A DNA stretch of 64,000 bases, from contig CAWDUP010000006.1 in NCBI GenBank assembly GCA_963805505.1, positions 77,261-141,260 of the forward strand, given 5' to 3'. Positions 35,838 to 43,364 of this stretch are shown piece after piece. The notes under the pieces are model-generated. The model was given only the letters and a program-made list of their open reading frames with translations, was not told the origin of the DNA and made no database searches. Numbering within the stretch: the stretch's first letter is position 1; each line of letters opens with the position of its first letter. The DNA is from JANPBY01 sp963805505 (GTDB lineage Bacteria > Actinomycetota > Actinomycetes > DATJPE01). A program made the position numbers and the translations under genes.

Positions 35838-35908
35838 CCCCCCGAAAGTCGAACTGTTCGAGTTACAGGGTCCATGACCCCCGAAAGTCGAACAGTTCGA
35901 GTTACGGG
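35838..35908. repeat. Two copies of an intergenic hairpin repeat
   Basis: Two units beginning CCCCCGAAAGTCGAAC and ending GTTCGAGTTAC(A)GGG lie 39 nt apart. Each can fold around the centre TCGAAC-A/T-GTTCGA. The same element, with the arms more perfectly paired, occurs twice at 63.16-63.22 kb, so this is a dispersed family. They lie between two minus-strand genes and may terminate transcription of the upstream gene. Confidence 0.75.
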
Positions 35909-35926
35909 CCGGAGGCGGGGCCGAGT

Positions 35927-37195
35927 TCAGCCGTCGGTCGGGGAACCCAGGGCCTGCAGGGCCGCCATCGCGAGGACGCGTACGCCGATCCCGATGGCCC
36001 GCTCATCGACGTCGAAGGTGCTCGCGTGCAGGTCGAGCAGGGGCATCCCCACGGTCGGGTCGTGCACCCCGAGGCGGGCGTAGGACCCGGGGACGCGCTC
36101 GAGGTACCACGCGAAGGAGTCCCCACCCATGGACTGCTCGGCCTCCACGACAGCGTCCTCACCCAGGGCCGCCCGAGCAGCGTGCGCGAGCAGCCTCGTC
36201 GCAGGGCCGTCGTTGACGACCGGCGGGACCCCCCGTCGGTGACCGATCTCCAGCACGGCCCCAGAACCCTCGACGATCTCGGCCACGGCCGCCGCGAACA
36301 GCTCCGGCGCCCGGTCCCACAGATCGTGGTCCCGGGTGCGCAGGGTGCCCTGGAGCGAGCCCTGCGCCGGGATGACGTTGGCCGCCCCACCGACATGAAC
36401 CGCTCCAGCGACGGCCTGCAGCGCGCCCGGGACGCCGGTCAAGCGGTCGAGGGCGGGCTGCACCCCGGTGATCACCCGACCGAACAGGGCAATCAGATCG
36501 ACGGTCCGCTCCGGCCGGGCCGTGTGACCGCCCGGCCCACGCAGCCGTACGTCGGTGAGGTCGGCCGCGGAGGTGATGGCCCCCTCGCGGCAGCCGATCA
36601 GCCCCACATCGATCTTCGGGTTGCAGTGCAGGCCGAAGATCAGGTCGACGCCGTCGAGCCAACCTTCCTCGATGACATCGACCGCACCGCCTGGCACCGA
36701 CTCCTCGGCGGGCTCGAAGACAAGGCGAACCGTGCCGTCCAGGTCGAGCTCGGGCGCGAGGGTCGCCAAGGCCCGCGCGACCCCGAGCAGCACCGTGGTG
36801 TGTACGTCGTGCCCGCAGGCGTGGGCGACTCCCTCGACCTGCGAGCGGTAGGTCACCGACTTGTCGTCGGACATGGCCAACGCATCGATGTCGGCCCGCA
36901 GGGCAATCACGCGCGGAGCACCTGTGCCCTTGCCGGGCTCACCCGGCTCTGGCGCAGCGCGATCCGTACCGCCGAGGTGGATGTCGCAGACCAGACCGGT
37001 GCCCACGGCCAGCCGTACCGGCGACAACCCCAGCTCACGCAGGTGCAAGTCGATGAGGTCGGTCGTCGCAGACTCCAACCCGCTCAGCTCAGGGTGGGAG
37101 TGCAGGGCGCGACGCAGCGCGATGAGCGGCGCCTCGTCAGCGCGCACCACGTCGTCGAGGCGGCCAGGGAGCACCCCGCGATCTTCGGACGTCAT
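35927..37195 (-). CDS. M20 family amidohydrolase
   Basis: A 422-residue metallopeptidase-fold hydrolase of the M20D group. LRRALHSHPELSGLE, ADIDAL, GVAHACGHDVHTTVLLG and VFEPAEESVPGGA hold the metal ligands and catalytic residues; GGDSFAWYLE is the C-terminal ligand region. Relatives cleave N-acyl amino acids, hippurate or indole-3-acetyl conjugates. With gamma-glutamyl chemistry next door it could deacylate related conjugates, but it lacks the island operator. The start at 37195 gives the conserved length. Confidence 0.9.
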   Translation of the reverse strand: MTSEDRGVLPGRLDDVVRADEAPLIALRRALHSHPELSGLESATTDLIDLHLRELGLSPVRLAVGTGLVCDIHLGGTDRAAPEPGEPGKGTGAPRVIALRADIDALAMSDDKSVTYRSQVEGVAHACGHDVHTTVLLGVARALATLAPELDLDGTVRLVFEPAEESVPGGAVDVIEEGWLDGVDLIFGLHCNPKIDVGLIGCREGAITSAADLTDVRLRGPGGHTARPERTVDLIALFGRVITGVQPALDRLTGVPGALQAVAGAVHVGGAANVIPAQGSLQGTLRTRDHDLWDRAPELFAAAVAEIVEGSGAVLEIGHRRGVPPVVNDGPATRLLAHAARAALGEDAVVEAEQSMGGDSFAWYLERVPGSYARLGVHDPTVGMPLLDLHASTFDVDERAIGIGVRVLAMAALQALGSPTDG

Positions 37196-37276
37196 GGACA
37201 CGCCCCGCAGCCTACGAGGGGCTATCACCCGTTCGGCCGAGTGGGTAGGGCACAACCCCTGCCGAGTTACACCATT

Positions 37277-37534
37277 GTGATTCGTCTGACGACCCTCCCC
37301 CGGTCAGACGCGAGCACCGAGGTCATGGCCCTCCTCGCTGCTGGCGTGCCTCTCACGCTGCTGATCGACCTGGCAGACCCCATGGGCCCACCCTCGCGCG
37401 AGATCCTGCTGGCCGAGCTGCTCACTGACGACGTGGCGAGGGACGGGAGGCAACTGCTCAGGATCGCCCGCGAGGTCGCGCGTGACCGCGACATCGAGAG
37501 CGACGATTTCGCGGCTGACCTGGGCGTTTGCTAA
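37277..37534 (+). CDS. Small conserved actinobacterial hypothetical protein
   Basis: An 85-residue frame starting GTG with VIRLTTLPRSDASTEVMALL and ending just before tRNA-Lys. The stretch VPLTLLIDLADPMGPPSREIL resembles small uncharacterised actinobacterial proteins. There is no signal peptide or membrane helix. The composition fits local coding bias, but the ribosome binding site is weak, so the start is uncertain. Confidence 0.55.
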   Translation: MIRLTTLPRSDASTEVMALLAAGVPLTLLIDLADPMGPPSREILLAELLTDDVARDGRQLLRIAREVARDRDIESDDFAADLGVC

Positions 37535-37547
37535 CCTCTCGACCCAC

Positions 37548-37620
37548 GCGCCGCTAGCTCAACTGGCAGAGCAGCGGACTCTTAATCCGCGGGTTCGGGG
37601 TTCGAGTCCCTGGCGGCGCA
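37548..37620 (+). tRNA. tRNA-Lys (CTT)
   Basis: A 73-nt cloverleaf. Acceptor gcgccgc pairs with gcggcgc, anticodon stem gcgga/tccgc encloses loop ctcttaa (anticodon CTT), and the T arm is cgggg-ttcgagt-ccctg. CCA is not encoded. Confidence 0.95.
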
Positions 37621-37674
37621 CCCGTTGTGTGTATGGCTTCTTCTGGCCCTGCAGCCGTCTCGCCGAATGGCAAG

Positions 37675-37710
37675 GAACGGGGCGGTCTCGGGTGCGCAAC
37701 CGCCCCGTTC
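37675..37710. terminator. Strong hairpin between tRNA-Lys and the hemerythrin gene
   Basis: GAACGGGGCGGT pairs perfectly with ACCGCCCCGTTC (12 bp) around a 12-nt loop. It lies downstream of both the tRNA and the convergent hemerythrin-like gene, so it can work on both strands. Confidence 0.75.
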
Positions 37711-37745
37711 GTAACCACTCGTCGAGGCACCACCACGCAGCCCGT

Positions 37746-38312
37746 CTATGAGCCGCTCATCGCGTCCTTGACGCGATCGACCATGGACACGAACGGTCCG
37801 GCCATCAGCTGAGCGCTCGTCGACCCGGCGGTAGTGGGATGGGGGTGGGTCGGTGCGAGGCTCTCCGCCTTCTTCAGCCGCCGACCGAGCTGGGTGCGCT
37901 CCTCAGCATCCTTCGCACCCAGAACGCGGGGGAACTCCTGGTTCTCCTCGTTCTGCGCGTGCTCGACCACCGAGGCCGTGAAGCTGGAAAACTTCTCCTC
38001 GAAATCTGCACTGTCGACGGCCAGGTCCTCCAGCTCAGCCAGATCGGCGTTGGCCTGCTTCTCCTCCGCCATGCGGGCCTCGGCGACGTCCTGGTCGATC
38101 TTCTTGGTCACCGGGCGCAGGACCAGCTCTTCAGCGGTCTCGTGGACAGCAAGCAGCCGCCTGAGGTCGTCGAACACCTCTTGGCGGCGCTCGCCCTCGG
38201 CTGCCTTCACCATGCCGAGCAGCACAGTGATGCGCTGATGCTGATCTTCGAGAACGGCGAGGATGTCGTCGCCTACCTGCTCGTCCCTTGCCGAGTGCGC
38301 TTCGGCCGTCAT
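37746..38312 (-). CDS. Hemerythrin-like HHE domain protein
   Basis: A 188-residue four-helix-bundle protein with iron-ligand motifs EDQHQRI, LAVHETAEE (H-x3-E) and VVEHAQNEENQEFP. It could bind a di-iron centre and sense or carry oxygen or nitric oxide; in mycobacteria such proteins affect oxidative and hypoxic responses. The gene is alone. A tRNA lies beyond the terminator downstream, and a 327-bp gene-free stretch upstream. Confidence 0.9.
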   Translation of the reverse strand: MTAEAHSARDEQVGDDILAVLEDQHQRITVLLGMVKAAEGERRQEVFDDLRRLLAVHETAEELVLRPVTKKIDQDVAEARMAEEKQANADLAELEDLAVDSADFEEKFSSFTASVVEHAQNEENQEFPRVLGAKDAEERTQLGRRLKKAESLAPTHPHPTTAGSTSAQLMAGPFVSMVDRVKDAMSGS

Positions 38313-38354
38313 GTGTCTACCTCCTGAAGCTCGGTCTCCTTGAACTCGGTGAAA

Positions 38355-38415
38355 GGCGTGGATTCACCACGTCGTGGATTAACCCGTCGTGGACTCACCC
38401 CGTCGTGGATCACTG
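38355..38415. repeat. Short tandem repeat in a 327-bp intergenic stretch
   Basis: Four imperfect 15-16-bp units share SGTCGTGGAYT-CACC (for example CGTCGTGGATTAACC and CGTCGTGGACTCACCC). They lie 43 nt upstream of the hemerythrin-like start. The rest of the stretch from 38313 to 38639 shows only the ribosome binding site of the next gene (AAAGGGAGG) and no gene I can support. Confidence 0.6.
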
Positions 38416-38639
38416 CCTGCAAATTCGGACCTACCCAGGCTGAAGATCACTAATCGCTCGGCCGGGCCGCTGCTCCGTCACGCCTCCGCGGTTGCGCTCA
38501 GCGGCGTGCGCTTGGCCAGCGGCGACTCCTGGCGCGAACCTGAGGTTCTTCCTGGTCCCGGTTTATCGGCCGCAGGTCCGGCAATGCCCAAGAGAGACGC
38601 ATCTCCGCACGAGATGCTCCGACCGAAAGGGAGGACGGC

Positions 38640-39005
38640 ATGGCTGTACCGCACTTTCAGGACCTACCGCTGGCTGATCGCGACCGCGAATGGGACGGCT
38701 CAGCAGCCGAGAGTCACGTACGCAAATGGGCCGGAGCCGAGGACGGGCCTAACGCGAAGTACCGCGACGCCCATGTCTGGTACGACGACACGAAGCCGGA
38801 CAACTTCGGCTCCTACAAGCTGTTGATCGCCGACGTCATCGACGGCGAGCTGACCGCCGTCCCGCGCGGTGTGATGGCCGCTGCGGCCGTCATGGACGGC
38901 TCGCGAGGTGGCGTCGACCTGAAGAAGGACGACATCGACCGAGTGAAGTCACACCTGGCGAAGTACTACGCCAAGATGGACGACACCGCCCCCTGGGAGC
39001 GCTGA
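38640..39005 (+). CDS. Small protein resembling a phage prohead-protease-associated domain
   Basis: A 121-residue soluble protein: REWDGSAAESHVRKWAGAED, then YDDTKPDNFGSYKLLIADVI, then GVDLKKDDIDRVKSHLAKYY and the terminal PWER. This arrangement resembles a domain found with HK97-type prohead proteases and as stand-alone proteins in actinobacterial genomes. No other phage gene is adjacent, so it may be a domesticated or stray gene. AAAGGGAGG gives it a strong ribosome binding site. Function unknown. Confidence 0.7.
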   Translation: MAVPHFQDLPLADRDREWDGSAAESHVRKWAGAEDGPNAKYRDAHVWYDDTKPDNFGSYKLLIADVIDGELTAVPRGVMAAAAVMDGSRGGVDLKKDDIDRVKSHLAKYYAKMDDTAPWER

Positions 39006-39050
39006 GCCCACCAACGCGACTGAGCTGCACTGGGGAAATGTCGCCTCGGT

Positions 39051-40020
39051 TCAGGGGATGACCACGATCTTGCCGCGGGCCTGTCCCGCCCCGACGAGGG
39101 CGAGCGCTTCAGGAACGTCGTCGAGGCCGAAGGTCCGGTCCACGTGGATGGTGATCTCGCCCGCGACGCAGCGCTCAGCCATGGGTACGAAGTGCTCGGG
39201 GCCCTCACGGACCACCAGCACGCCGAGAGATCGGCCCGACACCGCACCGAGCAGGCTCCCTGCCGTGAGCACGCGCAGCAGGGTCCGCGCCGGGCCGCCG
39301 ACGCACCGGTACCGTCCACCCGGCGCGAGGGCTCGTCTGTACGCCCAGACCGAGCGTCGAGCAACGAGGTCGAGAACGAGGTCGAAGGGGCCCCTGCGGG
39401 TCCAGTCATCGGCCTGGTAGTCGACGACCTCGTCCGCGCCCAGCTCGCGCATCCAGGCCTGCTTGCCGGCGTTGTCCACACCTGTGACGTGGGCGCCGGC
39501 GGCCTTCGCGAGCTGGACCACGAACGCGCCGGTGCCGCCGCCGGCCCCGTTCACGCACATCCGGGTCCCCTCCCTGGCCCAACGCGTGCCCTGCAGGGCG
39601 ATGGCCGACGACTGAGGGATCGCCGAGGCCTCGACGAACGACAGGCCGGTTGGCTTCGGCGCCAGCGCCTCGACCGGAGCGACGCAGTATTCAGCGAAGC
39701 CGCCCTTGAGCCCTGAGGTTGTCCCCGAACACCTCGTCGCCGGGAGCGAAGGCCGACACCCCCGGACCGACTGACTCGACGACGCCCGCGATGTCGGAGC
39801 CCAGCACGGAGCGCGCCGGCCGCCGCGGACCCTCGATCCGCGAGTACGCGGGCCACCCGGTGAGCGTCTCCCAGTCCGAGAGGTTCAGCGATGTGGCCCG
39901 CACCCGCACGAGGACTTGGTCCGGCCCCGGTTCGGGCACCGGGATCTCGGCGAGGCGCAACACCTCAGGCGGGCCGTACCGGTCGTAGCACACAGCCCGC
40001 ATGACCCGGCCGGATGTCAT
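39051..40020 (-). pseudogene. Frameshifted medium-chain dehydrogenase/quinone oxidoreductase
   Basis: The N-terminal part (MRAVCYDRYGPPEVLRLAEI to GDEVFGDNLR) reads to a premature stop at 39691. The remainder continues in another frame: LKGGFAEYCVAPVEAL, then the NADPH-binding VNGAGGGTGAFVVQLAKAAG, to the end at 39051. One extra G in the run at about 39709-39716 explains the break. The joined product would be a full-length zinc-free MDR oxidoreductase of about 320 residues. Either the gene is inactive or this is a sequence error; the rest of both frames is well preserved, so the loss is recent. Confidence 0.8.
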
Positions 40021-40111
40021 CGCGGCAGCCTACGCGCCGCGGATGATCGACAAGCGCGGTCAATGGGGTGCACCACTGATGTCTCGGACCTCCGCGACCT
40101 AGGCTGCTCGC

Positions 40112-40588
40112 ATGGCTCGGGTCCTGATCACAGGGATGTCAGGGGCGGGCAAGAGCACCGTCCTCGCTGCCGTTGCTCGCCGCGGCTTCCACACCGTCGA
40201 CACCGACTATGACGGCTGGGAATTGTCGGGCGCGCGATGGGACGAGCCGCGAATGAGCGCCCTCCTCGCCGATCACACAACGCTCGCCGTGTCAGGAACC
40301 GCGAGCAATCAAGGTGTTTTCTACGACCGGTTCGAGCACGTCGTCTATCTCTACGCCCCGCTGGAGACTCTCCTCGAGCGAGTCCGGACACGCACCAACA
40401 ATCCGTACGGCAAGGCAGCCCAACAGCAGGCCGACATCACCCGGTACGTCTCTGAGGTGGAACCGCTGATCCGACGAAGCGCGACTCTTGAGCTCGATGG
40501 GTTGGCGCCGGTCGAGCGGCTGGCCGATCGGCTCGAACAGCTCTTGCGCTCCTCAGCCTTCGAGCAGGGGTCCAGTCAGGAGAGGTAG
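40112..40588 (+). CDS. P-loop nucleoside/small-molecule kinase-like protein
   Basis: A 158-residue protein beginning with Walker A GMSGAGKST. VDTDYDGWELSG contains a conserved Asp expected in substrate or metal binding. RVRTRTNNPYG resembles the lid arginines of shikimate- or adenylate-kinase-like enzymes. The substrate is unknown. Its 3' end overlaps the convergent DUF4097 gene by 13 nt. Confidence 0.85.
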   Translation: MARVLITGMSGAGKSTVLAAVARRGFHTVDTDYDGWELSGARWDEPRMSALLADHTTLAVSGTASNQGVFYDRFEHVVYLYAPLETLLERVRTRTNNPYGKAAQQQADITRYVSEVEPLIRRSATLELDGLAPVERLADRLEQLLRSSAFEQGSSQER

Positions 40589-41295
40589 TCCACATGCACG
40601 GAGCCGGCCGAGCTGCGCGCCTCGATCGAGCGGGTGGAAGCCTGGTCGGTCTTCACCCCGACCTGGGTTGAGCCGGCTGAGCTTCGAGCGTCGACTCGAT
40701 AGGTCTCGGTGCCGTCGGGAACGAGGACGTCCACCCGGCCTGCCGAGCTGGTAGCCACCACTGTCTGCGGGGCGAGCGAGAACGTCAGCCGTACGGCCCC
40801 GGCCGAGCTCTTCGCCGTCACGCTGGGGGAACGCAGCGAGCTGGCCCGTACCTCCCCTGCGTCGGAGGTCGCCGTGATCGAGCCCGCCAGCCCGCGCAGG
40901 TCCACCCGCCCGGCACTTGCATGCACGGCCAAGGTCGTGCTCGCGGGCACCAGGAGCGTGACGGCTGCCGAGTTGCCGACACCGAGGGACAGCCCCGGAC
41001 AGTCAACGCGCACCTCGCGACTGTCACCCACTTGCTGGGAGGTCACGGTGGGTTTGCTGAACGACCACCAGACATGGGTCTTCAGGACGATCTCCTGAGC
41101 GTCGGCCGCCTGCACCGTCACGTCACCGCACTCCGAAGACACATTCACCGCGCTGGCAGCGGCGTAGGTGACAGAGGAATCCTCGCTGCGAAGCCAGAAC
41201 AGCGAAACCACGCTCGACGTCCCCCCGGCAATCATGACGAGGGCAAGCACCAGCCCGAGAGCGGTGAGGATGCGACCGGCGCTGCGACTCATCAT
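40576..41295 (-). CDS. Membrane-anchored DUF4097 beta-repeat protein
   Basis: The 239-residue protein has an N-terminal transmembrane segment (ILTALGLVLALVMIAGGTSS). A repetitive extracytoplasmic part follows, rich in the turns ASAGRVD, SDAGEVR, SSAGAVR, SSAGRVD and SSAGSTQ, the mark of a right-handed beta-solenoid (DUF4097). Its start overlaps the response regulator stop by 4 nt, so it is the last gene of a histidine kinase/response regulator operon. It may be part of the envelope-stress sensing (inference). Confidence 0.85.
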   Translation of the reverse strand: MMSRSAGRILTALGLVLALVMIAGGTSSVVSLFWLRSEDSSVTYAAASAVNVSSECGDVTVQAADAQEIVLKTHVWWSFSKPTVTSQQVGDSREVRVDCPGLSLGVGNSAAVTLLVPASTTLAVHASAGRVDLRGLAGSITATSDAGEVRASSLRSPSVTAKSSAGAVRLTFSLAPQTVVATSSAGRVDVLVPDGTETYRVDARSSAGSTQVGVKTDQASTRSIEARSSAGSVHVDYLS

Positions 41296-41942
41296 GCTGC
41301 ACCCTCAAGGAAGCGCAGGACGGCCAGCACCCGACGATGGTCGGTCGTCGCCGGAAGCAGCCCGAGCTTGCCGAAGATGCTGCTCACATGCTTCTCCACC
41401 GCGCCCTCGGAGAGCACCAGCGACTGGCAGATCGCTGCGTTGGACATCCCTTGGGCCATCAGGCCGAGGACCTCTCGCTCGCGTGGCGTGAGCGACCCGA
41501 GCGGATCGCGGCGGCGCGCGCGGGACAGCAGCTGAAGCACCACCTCCGGATCCAGGACCGTCGCCCCCTCACCGACCCGCCGTACGTCATCGAGGAAGCT
41601 CGCCACGTCGGCGACCCTGTCCTTGAGCAGGTAACCCACCCCGCTGGTCTCCCCGGCCAGCAGCTCCGAGGCGTAGCGCTCCTCGACGTACTGCGACAAC
41701 ACAAGAATCGCCACAGCCGGCCAGGACGCCCGGATGACCAGAGCAGCCTTGAGCCCCTCGTCGGTGTGGGTCGGCGGCATCCGCACATCGGTGATGACCA
41801 GGTCTGGCCGTTCGCTCTCAACCACCCGCAGCAGCTCCTGCGCGTCGGACACGGCGGCTGCGATCTCGTGGCCGTCGTCGACCAGCAGCCGGACCAGGCC
41901 CTCGCGCAGCAAAGCGAAGTCCTCGGCGATCACGACGCGCAT
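41292..41942 (-). CDS. NarL/LuxR-type response regulator
   Basis: A 216-residue protein. The receiver domain contains D52 in LVITDVRMP and the switch Lys in GYLLKDRV. The C-terminal LuxR helix-turn-helix is LTPREREVLGLMAQGMSN, then VEKHVSSIFGKLGL. It overlaps the histidine kinase gene upstream by 13 nt and the DUF4097 gene downstream by 4 nt, so the three form one operon. Target promoters unknown, possibly its own operon. Confidence 0.93.
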   Translation of the reverse strand: MRVVIAEDFALLREGLVRLLVDDGHEIAAAVSDAQELLRVVESERPDLVITDVRMPPTHTDEGLKAALVIRASWPAVAILVLSQYVEERYASELLAGETSGVGYLLKDRVADVASFLDDVRRVGEGATVLDPEVVLQLLSRARRRDPLGSLTPREREVLGLMAQGMSNAAICQSLVLSEGAVEKHVSSIFGKLGLLPATTDHRRVLAVLRFLEGAA

Positions 41943-43198
41943 GGCAGCTCCACGGTGATGACGGTCCCGCCTCCTGGCGGGCTGTCGACAGTCAGGGTCC
42001 CGTCCACGGCCGCGACTCGGTCCCGTAGCCCGGCCAATCCGCTTCCGGGAACCGGCACAGCCCCACCGACTCCGTCGTCGGAGATCCGCACGACGAGGCG
42101 ATCACCCTTCGCCTCCACGATGACCGAGGCGGACTCCGCATGCGCATGACGCGCGACGTTGGTCAGCGACTCCGCGACGACGAAGTAGGCGACTGCCTCG
42201 ATGGTGGCCGGTAGCCGTCGGTCTGCCAGCTCGCGAGCCACATCGACGGTGACCGGTACTGGTGAGCGTGCGGCGAGTGCCGAGAGCGCCGGGTCGAGCC
42301 CGCGCTCGGCGAGCACCGCGGGGTGGACCCCCCGAATCACGTTGCGCAGCTCGGTGATCGCCCGCTTGGCTTCTTCGTGCGCCTCGCCGATCAGCGCACT
42401 GGCCGCTTGGGGGTCAGTGTCGAGCTTGCGCTGTGCGAGACCAAGATTCATGGCCAACGAGACGAGTTGGGGCTGTACCCCGTCGTGCAGGTCGCGCTCG
42501 ATCCGGCGACGTTCCGCATCAGCGGCATCCACGACTGCCGCACGCGTTGAGCGCAGAGTCGTCACCTCGCTCCGGAGCGCGTCGGACTCGCGCTGGCCGA
42601 GCAGCGCGCGAGCCATCGCGACGTCGGCACGTGCGGTCAGCCCGGCTACCCACGAGGCGACGAACAGCAACAGCACCCCAGCAGCACCGAAGAGCACGCG
42701 ACCTAGGAGCTCGCGTGCGTCGTACGTGGTCCCCAGCACCCGCCACTGGACCGCGGGGCCGTCGGGGATGGCCGAGGCATACAGCGGGAACCCCAGCACC
42801 GCCAACGCGAGAGACCAGAACCCCGTGACAAGCGTGAACCACAGGGGCCCAAGAAGCAGCATGAGCAGGCCATGCAGCAGCTCGAGCCACCGGCCCGGAT
42901 CGCGCAGCACGCCGACCAGCGACCGCCAGAACCCGGTGCCCTTGGGCACCGAGGGTGGACGGCCGGGGACCTCGGCGAGCAGAACTCCTGACAGCTTGGC
43001 GCGAAACCCCCACCCCAGCCAGCGCGCCACCAGGAGCGTCGCCAAGATCACCAGGACACCGACGCCGAGGACCAGCAGCCCGATCCCGAGCGCCAACCCC
43101 GTGATCAGCACCGTCCCGGCGATGACGCCGTAGACCAGGTCGAGGGCGGCATTGGCCGTGGCTCGCCAGGTCCTCGGCGACCAGGGCACGTACGTCAT
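41930..43198 (-). CDS. NarL-family sensor histidine kinase
   Basis: The protein has about 422 residues. The N-terminal half has four to five hydrophobic helices with a sensor-like periplasmic loop (Pspc/DUF-type). The HisKA_3 phosphoacceptor is ERDLHDGVQPQLVSLA. The ATPase part has DGVGG and GSGLAGLRDRV. It phosphorylates the next gene's product. The start at 43198 was selected because it directly precedes the first membrane segment. It is divergent from the MMPL transporter, 166 nt away. Confidence 0.9.
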   Translation of the reverse strand: MTYVPWSPRTWRATANAALDLVYGVIAGTVLITGLALGIGLLVLGVGVLVILATLLVARWLGWGFRAKLSGVLLAEVPGRPPSVPKGTGFWRSLVGVLRDPGRWLELLHGLLMLLLGPLWFTLVTGFWSLALAVLGFPLYASAIPDGPAVQWRVLGTTYDARELLGRVLFGAAGVLLLFVASWVAGLTARADVAMARALLGQRESDALRSEVTTLRSTRAAVVDAADAERRRIERDLHDGVQPQLVSLAMNLGLAQRKLDTDPQAASALIGEAHEEAKRAITELRNVIRGVHPAVLAERGLDPALSALAARSPVPVTVDVARELADRRLPATIEAVAYFVVAESLTNVARHAHAESASVIVEAKGDRLVVRISDDGVGGAVPVPGSGLAGLRDRVAAVDGTLTVDSPPGGGTVITVELPCAS

Positions 43199-43364
43199 GG
43201 CGGCAAACCTACGGACACCGCGGACGGTCCGTGAGCCGGCTGGCCGGTCATCGAGGGTGGGGCTAACCCCCGCTCGAAGTCGGGTGGTCGCCCCGCAGTC
43301 ACGAGCGGCGCGCTCCGACAGCCTCGACATCGACCGATTCGTCTTGTTCTCCGAAAGGCTCAAC

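Noticed and set aside
38355..38415. CRISPR array
   Set aside because: Units are 15-16 bp, degenerate and without spacers.
37548..39005. Integrated element using tRNA-Lys as attachment site
   Set aside because: No integrase, and I found no second copy of the tRNA 3' end in this stretch by eye; only one phage-like protein is present.
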